Of a stretch of DNA of 64,000 bases, positions 16,856 through 25,985 are shown piece by piece (within the stretch, counting starts at the first letter, position 1; each line of letters begins with the position of its first letter). A program made the position numbers and the translations under genes. This DNA comes from JAJDYQ01 sp965214035 (GTDB taxonomy: Bacteria > Pseudomonadota > Gammaproteobacteria > JAJDYQ01). Under the pieces are notes generated by a model. It did not search any database. It worked only from the letters and a program-made list of their open reading frames with translations, and was not told where the DNA came from. The DNA lies in assembly GCA_965214035.1 (NCBI GenBank), contig OZ243932.1:2449605-2513604 (forward strand), in the 5' to 3' direction.

Positions 16856-17851
16856 CTACTCTACGGAGAGCGCCATATCGAGCAGTCGTTGTCCGCCTTT
16901 GGTTTCGTCAACAAATTTCTTCAACGAGGTGGCAATTGCAATCTCCTGCCAGGCATCAAAGTCTGCCTGGGTCATGCGAGCGATTTTGACATTAGCCTCC
17001 GCGAACTTATCCGCCGCTGCCTGATCAGCCTTTTTAGCTTCAGCAAGGTAAAAAGCCTCGGCTTTTTTCGCGCCATTCAACAGTGCCGCCTGTTGTGCAT
17101 CAGTAAGATTCTCGAAGGTGGACTTGTTCATCAACATCGGTTGATACATGAACCAGAGCGCGACATCGCCAGCCGGGGTAAAGCAGCCGAGCTGTTCATA
17201 AAGACGGTATGAAACGAAACTCGACGACGATGTGTTGGCGCCATCAAGTACACCTGTCTGGATTGCGCTGTAGATTTCGGATGAGGGCATCGATGTGATC
17301 GAAGCACCGGCTCCCGCCATCATTTGTTCGAACGATTTCCCTGCAGCCCGAATCTTGAGCCCCTTGACGTCTTTCGGATTTGTAATACAACGATCTTTCG
17401 CACCGAATCCACCCGCAAGATATCCATGCACCAGCACCATGACATCGTCACTAGCCATGATTTTTTCCAACTCATTCATGAAAGGTGAATTTGACAGGCG
17501 AGCAGCATGATCGTGGTTCTTGACTAGACCCGGCATCAACGTGAGGTTATAGGCAGGCTGTTGACCTGCAGCATAGGCTAACGGAACGACCGTCATGTCG
17601 AGCCTACCGCGGGTTAACGGACGGTATTGCTCCTTAGGTTTGAACAATGATTTCGACGGGTAAACCTTGAGTTCGAGTCCAACATTCGCGGCGGCAACCT
17701 CATCTGCAACGATTTGAGCAACCTTGTGACGAACATCAGAAGTCGACCATTGGTGTGAAACTTTCAAAACCTTGTCAGCGGCGCCCACGGAAGCAGACAT
17801 GACAAGTGCGAAGCAACCGGCAGCAGCCGGTAAAGTGAGTTTGTTGAGCAT
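16856..17851 (-). CDS. TRAP transporter periplasmic solute-binding protein (DctP family), malonate-linked
   Basis: The 331-residue precursor starts with a signal peptide (LPAAAGCFALVMSASVGAAD) and continues with VLKVSHQWSTSDVRH, a typical DctP start. The central GLKIRAAGKSFEQMMAGAGA block carries the Arg that in DctP proteins binds the substrate carboxylate. SEIYSAIQTGVLDGANTS is the family signature. It is the first gene of the operon, next to the operator region, as expected for the most abundant component. It should capture malonate or a similar C3-C4 dicarboxylate in the periplasm; the ligand is inferred from matA and matB. Confidence 0.93.
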   Translation of the reverse strand: MLNKLTLPAAAGCFALVMSASVGAADKVLKVSHQWSTSDVRHKVAQIVADEVAAANVGLELKVYPSKSLFKPKEQYRPLTRGRLDMTVVPLAYAAGQQPAYNLTLMPGLVKNHDHAARLSNSPFMNELEKIMASDDVMVLVHGYLAGGFGAKDRCITNPKDVKGLKIRAAGKSFEQMMAGAGASITSMPSSEIYSAIQTGVLDGANTSSSSFVSYRLYEQLGCFTPAGDVALWFMYQPMLMNKSTFENLTDAQQAALLNGAKKAEAFYLAEAKKADQAAADKFAEANVKIARMTQADFDAWQEIAIATSLKKFVDETKGGQRLLDMALSVE

Positions 17852-17871
17852 AATTCCTCCTATTTAGGTAG

Positions 17872-17904
17872 TTTGTATGCAATAAGGATGTAATTGCATA
17901 CAAA
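17872..17904. promoter_or_regulatory. Inverted repeat, candidate operator of the GntR/FCD regulator
   Basis: Two perfect 12-bp arms, TTTGTATGCAAT (17872-17883) and ATTGCATACAAA (17893-17904), are separated by nine bases. Each arm resembles the near-palindromic TTGTATACAA-type sites bound by FadR/VanR-subfamily GntR regulators. The repeat lies 21 bp upstream of the solute-binding protein gene and faces the divergent regulator. TTATGCATAA at 17907-17916 is a further palindrome. Confidence 0.7.
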
Positions 17905-17957
17905 AATTATGCATAAAAATACAATTCAGTCAATACTATGGCAATTTAATAGCGAAT

Positions 17958-17969
17958 AGTGTATACAGT
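17958..17969. promoter_or_regulatory. Second operator-like palindrome at the regulator start
   Basis: AGTGTATACAGT contains the palindrome TGTATACA and lies at the 5' end of the GntR regulator frame. It resembles the upstream operator arms and is placed for autoregulation. Confidence 0.45.
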
Positions 17970-18694
17970 TGGCACCAAATGAAGAGGGTTTTAAACTAGT
18001 GACGGAAGCGGCCCCTATCGAGAAACCTGGAAGAAAGAGTGTCTCAAAGTCGGCAAAATTACGCGATTTACTGGAAGATGAGATTGTCAACGGTAATCTT
18101 AAACTAGGGGAACGCCTCGACGAGAACAAGCTCGCCGAGCGCTTCAACGTTTCACGTACACCGATAAGAGAAGCATTTCAGCAGCTGGAGGGGTCGGGTC
18201 TGGTGGAAACCATACCTAAACGCGGTACCTATGTTGCCACGATCGGGATACCGCAACTGATTGAAATGTTTGAGGTGATGGCCGTGCTGGAGGGCATGTG
18301 TGCGAGACTCGCAGCCAGGCTAATCACCGACGCTCAATTAGAGGAATTGAATCGCCTTCTGGACGCTTGCTCCAGCGCAGAGGAGGCTGGCGATCCAGAT
18401 GCCTATTATTATGAAAACGAGCTATTTCACGACTGTATTTACAAGGCAAGCCACAACAATTTTCTCGCCCAGCAAACCAGGCAGTTACAAACCCGCTTGA
18501 AGCCATATCGAAGGCTGCAGTTACGCGTTCGCAGTCGGCCCAAGCGTTCCTTGCAGGAGCACCGGGAGATTGTTGCCGCAATTGAAGCCGGCGATGAAAC
18601 ACAGGCGGAAACGCTTTTGCAAAAACATGTGAGCGTGCAGGGAGACCGCTTTACTGACTTTGCTGCCTCAATGTCCGAGCAGAATATGGAATGA
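17969..18694 (+). CDS. GntR-family transcriptional regulator, FCD/FadR subfamily, probable malonate regulator
   Basis: The protein has up to 241 residues. An N-terminal winged helix (ENKLAERFNVSRTPIREAF, then GLVETIPKRGTYVA) is followed by an FCD ligand-binding domain with conserved polar residues in NELFHDCIYKAS and LQEHREIVAAIEAGD. There is no upstream ATG: the frame begins with TTG at 17969, while an in-frame GTG at 17999 has a better ribosome-binding site (AAGAGGG) and is a credible start. It is divergent from the TRAP/mat operon and resembles MatR of malonate loci in arrangement. It probably controls that operon and itself through the palindromes between them. Confidence 0.88.
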   Translation: MAPNEEGFKLVTEAAPIEKPGRKSVSKSAKLRDLLEDEIVNGNLKLGERLDENKLAERFNVSRTPIREAFQQLEGSGLVETIPKRGTYVATIGIPQLIEMFEVMAVLEGMCARLAARLITDAQLEELNRLLDACSSAEEAGDPDAYYYENELFHDCIYKASHNNFLAQQTRQLQTRLKPYRRLQLRVRSRPKRSLQEHREIVAAIEAGDETQAETLLQKHVSVQGDRFTDFAASMSEQNME

Positions 18695-18725
18695 ACACCG
18701 AGGTTACGTTTGAAGCGAAAGGTGG

Positions 18726-19490
18726 GAGACCGTAACAAAAACTGTGTAAACCGCCTATCATTAACCTTAACTATAGATGAGGACAGGTATCATGAAAAAG
18801 CAAGAACTGAAAGCCTTCGCAGAAGATTCGCCAGGACAAGCGGGTTATCAACAAGGCCATCTACCTGGCCTTGGGGGTGGACCTGTCGGGCCACAAGGAG
18901 CTACTGGGTCTGTGGCTGGCTGAGCATGAGGGGGCCAAGTTCTGGCTGGCCATTCTCACGGAGTTGCAGACCCGCGGGGTGAAGGACATTCTGATTGCCT
19001 GCGTGGACGGGCTCAAGGGGTTTCCCGATGCCATCAGCAACGTGTTTCCGGACACACAGGTGCAGCTCTGTATTGTGCACCGGGTGCGCAATGCCATGAA
19101 ATAGGTGGTCTGGAAGGACGACAAAGCCGTGGCGGCGGATTTAAAGCCGATCGACCAGTCGGTCACCGAGGACGAGGCGCTGCTGGCGCTGGAGCGGTTC
19201 GCTGAACGCTGGGATGAGAAATATCCCCCTATCAGTCGTACCTGGCGCCAGCACTGACAAAACCTGAGCACCCTGTTCCGTTATCCGGATGACATTCGTA
19301 AGGCGATTTATACGACCAACGCCATTGAATCCCTGAACAGTGTGGTCCGCAAGGCCGCCAATAAGCGCAAGCTGTTTCCATCTGACGATTCGGCCCGGAA
19401 GGGAGCGCTGAACCGGTTTATCATTGAGTTTGAAGACCGACTGATTGACTATGTCTAACCGGCGATTTACACAGAAATATTTACAGTCCC
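18726..19490 (+). mobile_element. Decayed IS256-family insertion sequence
   Basis: Related terminal inverted repeats of about 30 bp lie at 18726-18755 and 19461-19490, sharing CTGTGTAAA and CGCC. The element is about 765 bp instead of about 1.3 kb, so it has lost its centre. I found no target-site duplication. Confidence 0.85.
18792..19458 (+). pseudogene. IS256-family transposase remnant
   Basis: The original start is kept (MKKQELKAFAE at 18792), but an internal deletion joins it out of frame, near 18836, to the C-terminal half (RVINKAIYLALGVDLSGHKE). That half holds DILIACVDGLKGFPDAI, with a catalytic-region Asp, and IYTTNAIESLN, the mutator-type signature. Two nonsense codons interrupt it: TAG at 19102 and TGA at about 19257, the latter in place of a Trp usual at that site. 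It cannot make an active enzyme. It sits just downstream of the GntR regulator gene and is unlike the second IS256-family copy at 35467-36770. Confidence 0.9.
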
Positions 19491-19512
19491 CGTATCCATG
19501 GAGTTTCTCTAT

Positions 19513-20457
19513 TTAACCAAGAGCCAGCCTGTCTCCAAACTCGCCCTTGTAGCGCATGCTGAGCACCTGCCTTGATGGCCTGTGATTCTGGGCACCTCTG
19601 TGTTCTACCTTGATACCTCCCATCAGCGAAGCAATTCGTCCGGTTGTCTCCCAGTCCAGATGATTTAAAAGTCCATACAGTAGCCCTCCGCGATAGGCAT
19701 CACCGCATCCAGTCGGGTCCTTGATCTCTGCCACCCTGATATTGGGGATGCAAATTTCGGCATCGTTGTTGTAAATGACCGAACCTTGCGCACCTCTGGT
19801 CACGATCAGTGCATCGACCTGAGTGGCAATTTCTCTGGTTGAATAGCCGGTACGTTCCTGCATCAGTTGTGACTCATAGTCATTGACCGCAATCCATGTT
19901 GCCTGCCGGATAAATGTCTTGAGTTCTTCCCCGTCAAACATCGGCATTCCTTGGCCGGGATCAAATATGAATGGTATTCCCGCATCGGCAAACTGCTGCG
20001 CATGTTCAATCATGCCCTGACGCCCATCGGGCGAAACGATGCCTATTCTGATACCGGCATCACGGGGTATTTCATTCATATGGGACTGATTCATGGCACC
20101 CGGATGGAAGGCTGTTATCTGGTTATCGTCTTCATCCGTGGTGATAAATGCCTGACCAGTATAATTATTCTCAATCACCTTCAGATATCGCCGGCCTATA
20201 CCGTGGTCATCCATCCACTTTGCATAAGGTCCGAAATCATGACCGACCGTCCCCATCGGTAGTGCGTCATCATCACACAGCAGGCTGAGGTTATACGCGA
20301 TGTTTCCTGCACAGCCACCAAACTCCTTTCTCATGTCCGGGACAAGAAAAGACACATTCAGCATATGGACCCTGTCGGGCAGAATGTGGTTTTTGAATTT
20401 ATCGTGAAACACCATAATGGTGTCATAGGCAAAGGAACCACAAATCAGTGTGGACAT
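19513..20457 (-). CDS. PfkB-family carbohydrate/nucleoside kinase, adenosine-kinase-like
   Basis: The 314-residue protein is a ribokinase-fold kinase. It opens with LICGSFAYDTIM, has EFGGCAGNIAYNLSLL for substrate binding near residue 46, and near residue 240 has IKDPTGCGDAYRGGLLYG, which carries the anion hole and catalytic Asp. This version, with FGGCAGNIAYNL and PTGCGDAYR, matches proteins annotated as adenosine kinases in Proteobacteria. True substrate choice cannot be read from sequence. The start overlaps the end of dgkA by 13 bases, so it is probably the last gene of the gcv-dgkA transcription unit. Confidence 0.85.
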   Translation of the reverse strand: MSTLICGSFAYDTIMVFHDKFKNHILPDRVHMLNVSFLVPDMRKEFGGCAGNIAYNLSLLCDDDALPMGTVGHDFGPYAKWMDDHGIGRRYLKVIENNYTGQAFITTDEDDNQITAFHPGAMNQSHMNEIPRDAGIRIGIVSPDGRQGMIEHAQQFADAGIPFIFDPGQGMPMFDGEELKTFIRQATWIAVNDYESQLMQERTGYSTREIATQVDALIVTRGAQGSVIYNNDAEICIPNIRVAEIKDPTGCGDAYRGGLLYGLLNHLDWETTGRIASLMGGIKVEHRGAQNHRPSRQVLSMRYKGEFGDRLALG

Positions 20458-20846
20458 GGAGAACCTGAGAATATTCTGGAAGTTGTGGGATAAAGAATTA
20501 TAAGCCAGATGGATACGACCAGTATCAATGAGATGAATACAGCAGCGGCACCCATATCTTTGGCACGCCCCGCCAGTTCATGGTATTCGCCTCCAATCCG
20601 GTCAACAATGGCCTCCAGCGCTGAATTAAGCAGTTCAATGATCAGCACCAGCAGAACCACAGCAACAAGCAGTGCCTTTTCCAACGGGTCGGCCCCCAGA
20701 TAAATTCCTGCCGGAATCATAAAAGCTGCCAGTAATAGCTCTTGCCGGAAGGAGGCTTCGTTTTTGAAGGCAGCCTTTAGCCCCAGTAAAGCATAGCCAA
20801 AGGCATGAATAATGCGGGTAGCGCCTGTCTTGCCTGGCTTGGGCAC
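20445..20846 (-). CDS. dgkA: Diacylglycerol kinase
   Basis: This small inner-membrane enzyme recycles diacylglycerol to phosphatidic acid. The 133 residues have three membrane segments and the catalytic block ELLNSALEAIVDRIGGEYHE followed by GRAKDMGAAAVF, which contain the conserved Glu, Asn, Lys and Asp residues. It is about ten residues longer than the E. coli enzyme at the C-terminus (TTSRIFSGSPCPH). That tail overlaps the start of the PfkB kinase gene. It lies eight bases after gcvPB on the same strand. Confidence 0.95.
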   Translation of the reverse strand: MPKPGKTGATRIIHAFGYALLGLKAAFKNEASFRQELLLAAFMIPAGIYLGADPLEKALLVAVVLLVLIIELLNSALEAIVDRIGGEYHELAGRAKDMGAAAVFISLILVVSIWLIILYPTTSRIFSGSPCPH

Positions 20847-20854
20847 TGTTTTGT

Positions 20855-22336
20855 TTATGCAACTTTATTATCGGCCTGTTCGTCAATCTGGTCCGGGCTC
20901 CAGATCAGGTTGAGTTCCCGGGCGGCTTTGACATCATCCACACGTCTCAGTGGCGTGCTCACTGGTGCTGTCTTTAGTGTTTCGACATTCGTGCGGGCCT
21001 CTTCGTCGATCAGCCGCATGGCATTAGCGAAATCATCAAGGGTATCCTTGTCTTCTGTCTCTGTGGGTTCAATAAGCAGGCACTCTGGTACCAGTAATGG
21101 AAAATATGTTGTTGGTGCATGGTGCCCATAATCGAGTAACCGTTTGGCATAGTCCATTGCGGTAGCATCGTGTTCCTTTGTCTGACGTTTGAGGGTCACA
21201 ATAAATTCATGTGTTGCCCGGCGACCATCAAATGCGAGGTCAAAGCCATTCTCTTTCATGCGCTGCATCAGGTAGTTGGCGTTCAGTGTGGCAAACTCGG
21301 CAACACGTTGCATACCTTCCCTGCCAAGCATTCGAATATAAACATAGGCACGTAACAGAACACCGGCGTTTCCACCAAAGGCAGACAGCCGGCCTATGGT
21401 ATCCGGTATGTCATTTTCATCGGCCCAGCGGCATTCTTCTCCTTCTTTTACAACATGGGGAACCGGTAGATAGGGTTCCAGGCGTTCACCGACGCCAATA
21501 GCCGCTGCTCCCGGTCCGCCGCCGCCATGAGGAGTAGAAAAGGTTTTGTGCAGGTTCAGGTGAATGACATCAAACCCCATATCGCCGGGACGGGCCTTGC
21601 CGAGGATCGCATTCAGATTGGCACCATCGTAATAAAGCAGGCCACCTGCCTCGTGGATTGTTTTCGATATTTCCATAATCCGGCGCTCAAATACGCCAAG
21701 GGTTGAAGGGTTTGTCAACATCAGTCCGGCAGTTTGTGGCCCGACCATGGTCCGCAGCACCTCCAGATCAACATCACCCTTTTTATTCGTTGGAATCTCT
21801 CTGACTTTCATGCCACACATGATCGCCGTCGCCGGGTTGGTGCCGTGTGCTGCATCCGGGACCAGTACTTCGGTACGATTATAGTCGCCGCGTGCCTGAT
21901 GATATGCCCGTATCATGGACATGCCGGCGAACTCACCCTGAGCGCCTGCCATGCCGGCTAATGATATTTTCCGCATGCCGGTAACATCGGCCAGTATTTC
22001 CTGTAGCTCATACAGGCAGCCCAGATATCCCTGAGAAACGCTATTCTGGCTTAGTGGGTGGCGCCCCAGAAAGCCCGGTAACATGGCCAGACTGTTACAT
22101 GCGCGCGGGTTGTATTTCATGGTGCAGGAACCCAAGGGATAGAATTGCGTGTCGATCGAATAATTCTTCTGCGATAGCTGTGTATAGTGGCGAACTGCCT
22201 GCAGTTCAGACACCTCTGGCAGCGTCGGCTTATCTTTGCGCAGCATGGATGTGGGAATATCGCCTGCTTCTATCTGGTTGGCAGGGGCCTGACCACCGGC
22301 CTGACGGCCTGTAGATGACTTTTCAAATATCAGCAT
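20855..22336 (-). CDS. gcvPB: Glycine dehydrogenase (decarboxylating), subunit 2
   Basis: P-protein beta subunit of the glycine cleavage system, a PLP enzyme that decarboxylates glycine and passes the aminomethyl group to lipoylated GcvH. The 493 residues contain FYPLGSCTMKYNPR, PDAAHGTNPATA and HLNLHKTFSTPHGGGGPG, where the Lys binds PLP. The P-protein is split here, as in many bacteria but not E. coli. The start has GGAG upstream and lies only three bases after the tpx stop, so it is probably translated with tpx. Confidence 0.96.
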   Translation of the reverse strand: MLIFEKSSTGRQAGGQAPANQIEAGDIPTSMLRKDKPTLPEVSELQAVRHYTQLSQKNYSIDTQFYPLGSCTMKYNPRACNSLAMLPGFLGRHPLSQNSVSQGYLGCLYELQEILADVTGMRKISLAGMAGAQGEFAGMSMIRAYHQARGDYNRTEVLVPDAAHGTNPATAIMCGMKVREIPTNKKGDVDLEVLRTMVGPQTAGLMLTNPSTLGVFERRIMEISKTIHEAGGLLYYDGANLNAILGKARPGDMGFDVIHLNLHKTFSTPHGGGGPGAAAIGVGERLEPYLPVPHVVKEGEECRWADENDIPDTIGRLSAFGGNAGVLLRAYVYIRMLGREGMQRVAEFATLNANYLMQRMKENGFDLAFDGRRATHEFIVTLKRQTKEHDATAMDYAKRLLDYGHHAPTTYFPLLVPECLLIEPTETEDKDTLDDFANAMRLIDEEARTNVETLKTAPVSTPLRRVDDVKAARELNLIWSPDQIDEQADNKVA

Positions 22337-22339
22337 GGT

Positions 22340-22867
22340 TTACTCTCCTGAATCATCGTTATCTTTCGTGTCAAGTGCGGCAAGGACCGCATCATAATCT
22401 GGTTCATCAGCAATCTCCTTGACCAGCTGCGTGTAAATGACCCTGCCGCTGGAGTCCAGTGCCACTATGCCACGCGCGGTGATACCGGCCAGCGGACCGT
22501 CTTCTATCAGTATGCCATAGTCTCTGGCGAAGTCCCGGGAGCGCATCATCGACAGGGGGATAATGTTTTCCAGACTTTCCGTGCTACAAAAGCGTCCCTG
22601 GGCAAAAGGCAGGTCCGCAGAAATAATGAGAATGATGGTATCCTTGTGTGCGGTGACCAATTCGTTAAATTTCCTGGTGGATGTCGCGCAGGTCGGTGTA
22701 TCGAGGCTGGGGACGATATTCATTATGATTTTTTTTCCGGCAAAATCAGACAGCTTTTTGTTGGCGAGATCTCCATCCACCAGAAGGAAATCAGGAGCCT
22801 GATCGCCCGTTGTCGGCAAGTCGCCATTAGTGTGTAATTCATTTCCCTGTAGTGTAACTGTCGCCAT
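22340..22867 (-). CDS. tpx: Thiol peroxidase Tpx
   Basis: A 175-residue atypical 2-Cys peroxiredoxin that reduces hydroperoxides using thioredoxin. The peroxidatic Cys is in SLDTPTCATSTRKFN (near residue 60) and the resolving Cys in PFAQGRFCSTES (near residue 94), the Tpx arrangement. The length is slightly above the usual 165-168. It is inserted between the two glycine decarboxylase subunit genes, with 66 bases before it and three bases after it. Co-expression with glycine cleavage is therefore likely, though a functional link is only inference. Confidence 0.96.
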   Translation of the reverse strand: MATVTLQGNELHTNGDLPTTGDQAPDFLLVDGDLANKKLSDFAGKKIIMNIVPSLDTPTCATSTRKFNELVTAHKDTIILIISADLPFAQGRFCSTESLENIIPLSMMRSRDFARDYGILIEDGPLAGITARGIVALDSSGRVIYTQLVKEIADEPDYDAVLAALDTKDNDDSGE

Positions 22868-22933
22868 ATTTTCTCTCCATTCAAATCAATTGAATCCGGT
22901 GGTTAAGTCTTGAATTGCCTGTTCACAAACGCT

Positions 22934-24334
22934 CTATGACAGCTTGGGTTTGACCGGGCAGGGCACCTCCGATTGCAACCGGATAACCCGTTCAAGCAAT
23001 TCAACATATCTCTTGATGTCTGCATTGGTTTTCGTTTCTGTGGCACATACCAGCAGACACCCTTTCAGGTCGGGATACTCATCTGATAAATCATAACCCG
23101 CCTGAATGCCATGAGCCGACATGCTGCGCAGTACGCCAGAGATTTCACAGTCCAGTTCCAGCACGACTTCGTGAAAAGCCGGGCCACTGAATCTTACACG
23201 CACGCCGGAAATGTTCTGTAATTCGGCAACCAGTTTGCGCTGATTGCCATGGCAGGCAGAGGCTACCTGTTGCAGCCCTTTTGCCCCCATGATTGACATA
23301 TAGATCGTCGAGGCGGTCACTACAAGCCCCTGATTGGTGCAGATGTTGGAAGTGGCCTTGGAGCGTCGAATGTGCTGCTCTCTTGCCTGCAATGTAAGCG
23401 CATAGCCTGGTTTGCCGTCCATATCTACGGTTTTGCCAACTATCCTGCCGGGCATTTGGCGGACTATGGCCTGCCGGCAGGTCATAAAGCCGTAATAGGG
23501 TCCGCCGGAAGAAAGTGGCGCACCGAGAGGCTGCCCTTCACCACAGGCAATATCAGCACCCTGTTTCCCCCATTGTCCCGGCGGTTTCAGCAGAGACATG
23601 GCCAGCGGATTGACTACGGCAATCACCATTGATTGATTGGCATGTGCCCAGTCGGTAATCTGATCCGCAGCTTCCAGTTGCCCGAAAAAATTGGGCTGAT
23701 TGATAACTACGGCCGTGTTATCTTGATTCTGCCACGGTTCCAGTGTCGCCATATCAATAAGCCCTGTTTTCGGATTAAACGGGATTTCAACCAGTTCAAT
23801 GCCCTGTCGATGTGTCAGCGTATGCACCACTTTGCGATAGATCGGATGCAGGGCACCCGGAACAAGAACTCTGCGGGAAGAAGACTTGCGGTTCACCCTG
23901 ACGGACATAAGTATGGCTTCGGCCAGCGCGGTCGCCCCATCGTACAGAGAGGCGTTGGATACCTCCATGCCCATGAGCGAGGCAATCATTGTTTGATATT
24001 CATAGAGCAACTGCAATGTGCCCTGACTTGCTTCGGCCTGATAGGGCGTATAGGCGCTGTAGAATTCGCCGCGTGTAGTTATCTGCCATACCGCAGCCGG
24101 GATATGGTGTTCATAGGCACCGGCACCGATAAAGTTTAGTGCCCCCCCATCCTGTGTGGCTCGCTCACGCATAATGCGCGAGATTTCCATTTCGCTAATG
24201 CCAGGTGGTGCCTTTTTCAGTCCGTCTATACGGAGGTCGGCCGGGATTTCATCAAATAGTTCATCAATGCTGCCAGCACCAATGACTTCAAGCATCTGAC
24301 GGACATCTTCTTCAGTATGTGGAATAAAGGGCAT
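22934..24334 (-). CDS. gcvPA: Glycine dehydrogenase (decarboxylating), subunit 1
   Basis: P-protein alpha subunit, partner of GcvPB in the glycine cleavage system. I start it at 24334 (MPFIPHTEEDVRQML), preceded by AAGGAT. The longer frame to 24382 runs into gcvH and adds 16 unrelated residues. The 466 residues include GAGAYEHHIPAAV, YTPYQAEASQGTLQLLYEYQ and NASLYDGATALAEA, all characteristic of the alpha subunit. Downstream, tpx separates it from its partner gene, which is unusual. Confidence 0.96.
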   Translation of the reverse strand: MPFIPHTEEDVRQMLEVIGAGSIDELFDEIPADLRIDGLKKAPPGISEMEISRIMRERATQDGGALNFIGAGAYEHHIPAAVWQITTRGEFYSAYTPYQAEASQGTLQLLYEYQTMIASLMGMEVSNASLYDGATALAEAILMSVRVNRKSSSRRVLVPGALHPIYRKVVHTLTHRQGIELVEIPFNPKTGLIDMATLEPWQNQDNTAVVINQPNFFGQLEAADQITDWAHANQSMVIAVVNPLAMSLLKPPGQWGKQGADIACGEGQPLGAPLSSGGPYYGFMTCRQAIVRQMPGRIVGKTVDMDGKPGYALTLQAREQHIRRSKATSNICTNQGLVVTASTIYMSIMGAKGLQQVASACHGNQRKLVAELQNISGVRVRFSGPAFHEVVLELDCEISGVLRSMSAHGIQAGYDLSDEYPDLKGCLLVCATETKTNADIKRYVELLERVIRLQSEVPCPVKPKLS

Positions 24335-24366
24335 ATCAGTTTTATCCTTGGGTAGCCGTAACGGCG

Positions 24367-24756
24367 TTACTCTTCCTCGCAAAATGCCTCATAGGCTTGC
24401 GCATTCATCAATCCTCCGAGCGCATCGGCATCGTCAACACGCATCTGGAATATCCATCCCTCTCCATAGGGATCGTCGTTGATCAGTTCCGGGCTATCGG
24501 CCAGATTGCTATTGCCGGCCACAATCTCGCCAGCGGCCGGACTGTATATATCAGAGGCCGATTTAACGGACTCAACAACGGAACAGGCCTCTTCAGCGTC
24601 CAGTCTGGTGCCTGTTTGAGGCGTTTCAACAAAGACCATATCACCCAGCGCTGCTTGTGCATGGTCAGTGATACCAACAATGATCACATTGCCATCTTCA
24701 ACTCTGACCCACTCGTGACTTTTGCTGTACTTCAAGTTATCAGGAATTTTACTCAT
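24367..24756 (-). CDS. gcvH: Glycine cleavage system H protein
   Basis: A 129-residue lipoyl carrier that shuttles the aminomethyl intermediate between the P, T and L proteins. The lipoylated Lys is in VVESVKSASDIYSP (near residue 64), and SHEWVRVE at the N-terminus is typical. I prefer the ATG at 24756 (MSKIPDNLKY), spaced seven bases from GGAG, over an ATG two codons upstream. It lies between gcvT and gcvPA in an operon that keeps E. coli gene order. Confidence 0.97.
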   Translation of the reverse strand: MSKIPDNLKYSKSHEWVRVEDGNVIIVGITDHAQAALGDMVFVETPQTGTRLDAEEACSVVESVKSASDIYSPAAGEIVAGNSNLADSPELINDDPYGEGWIFQMRVDDADALGGLMNAQAYEAFCEEE

Positions 24757-24771
24757 TATCAATCTCCAGAA

Positions 24772-25857
24772 TTACAGTTCGATACAGGTTTTGCCATTTC
24801 TGACAAATGGCAGTTTAACAACTCTTGCTTTCAAGCGTTTATCTCTTACCTCAACATCACAGGTTTCATTGTCCCCCTTCGGGATTCGTGCAAAGCCGAT
24901 GGAACGGTTAAGTGTGGGAGAAAATCCGCCGCTGGTCAGCTCGCCTGAACCCTCCGCAGTGATTACCTTTTGATGGGTGCGCATCACTCCCTTGTCTTCC
25001 AGCAGCACGCCGACAAAACGCATTTTAATATTATCGGCCTTTTGCTGCTCAAGTGCTTTGCGACCGATAAAGTCACGTTCTGTCGGTTCCCAGGCAATAG
25101 TCCAGCCCAGCCCTGATTCCAGAGGACTGGTTGACTCGTCCATGTCCTGACCATACAGATTCATGCCTGCTTCAAGGCGCAGGGTATCACGGGCCCCCAG
25201 ACCGCAGGGTTTTACCCCTTCTTTGATCAGCGCATTCCAGAAGCCGGTGGCTTCGGTATCCGGCAGGGTGATTTCAAAACCGTCTTCGCCCGTATAGCCT
25301 GTACGTGCGATGAACCATTCCCCACAAAATGCGCCGACAAAGGGAGCCAGCGTATCAGCGGTTTGTCTGGCCTCTCCAGACATGGCCTGCATGGCTTTGG
25401 ATCGTGCATTCGGTCCCTGGATGGCCATCATGGCAAGATCGTCACGCACCCGCATATCGACACCGTCGCCAAGCCGGGATTTGATCCAGGCCACATCTTT
25501 TTCGGTAGTGCCGGCATTGACGACCATGCGGTAATGCTGTTCGTTAATAAAATAAACGATCAGGTCATCAATGACGCCGCCATCTGGCTGCAACATACAG
25601 CTATAAAGTGCCTTGCCTGATACTTTCAGTCTGGCGATATCATTAGCCAGCAGGTGGCGCAGAAACGCCTGTACCGAGTCCCCCCGCAGGTCAATGACGG
25701 TCATGTGGGAAACATCGAACATGCCGGCATCCTGACGAACGGCATGATGTTCATCTTTTTGTGAACCATAGTGCAATGGCATATCCCAGCCGGCAAAGTC
25801 AACCATTTTGCCGCCAGCTTCACAATGAACCTGATTAAGTACTGTTTTTTGTGTCAT
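24772..25857 (-). CDS. gcvT: Aminomethyltransferase (glycine cleavage T protein)
   Basis: GcvT releases ammonia and transfers the methylene group from GcvH to tetrahydrofolate. Starting at 25857 (MTQKTVLNQVHCEAG), after AGGAAG, gives 361 residues, the usual length. The longer frame adds 19 unsupported residues. MVDFAGWDMPLHYGS, GMFDVSHM and the folate-site region RTGYTGEDGFEI with LGARDTLRLEAGMNLYG are all present. It is the first gcv gene, with a promoter candidate about 130 bases upstream and no recognisable glycine riboswitch. Confidence 0.96.
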   Translation of the reverse strand: MTQKTVLNQVHCEAGGKMVDFAGWDMPLHYGSQKDEHHAVRQDAGMFDVSHMTVIDLRGDSVQAFLRHLLANDIARLKVSGKALYSCMLQPDGGVIDDLIVYFINEQHYRMVVNAGTTEKDVAWIKSRLGDGVDMRVRDDLAMMAIQGPNARSKAMQAMSGEARQTADTLAPFVGAFCGEWFIARTGYTGEDGFEITLPDTEATGFWNALIKEGVKPCGLGARDTLRLEAGMNLYGQDMDESTSPLESGLGWTIAWEPTERDFIGRKALEQQKADNIKMRFVGVLLEDKGVMRTHQKVITAEGSGELTSGGFSPTLNRSIGFARIPKGDNETCDVEVRDKRLKARVVKLPFVRNGKTCIEL

Positions 25858-25985
25858 CCCCGCTTCCTGTGTGAGCATACTTTGAAACATTAAGGGAACC
25901 CTGATGAACCCCAAGGCTCTCTTAAAATTTATTCCGCATACGCCAATGCCCGATTAACTATGGCAGATGATGAAAATATTCCAAA

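Noticed and set aside
18718..19498. Target-site duplication flanking the first IS256-family remnant
   Set aside because: The 8-9 bases on either side do not match.
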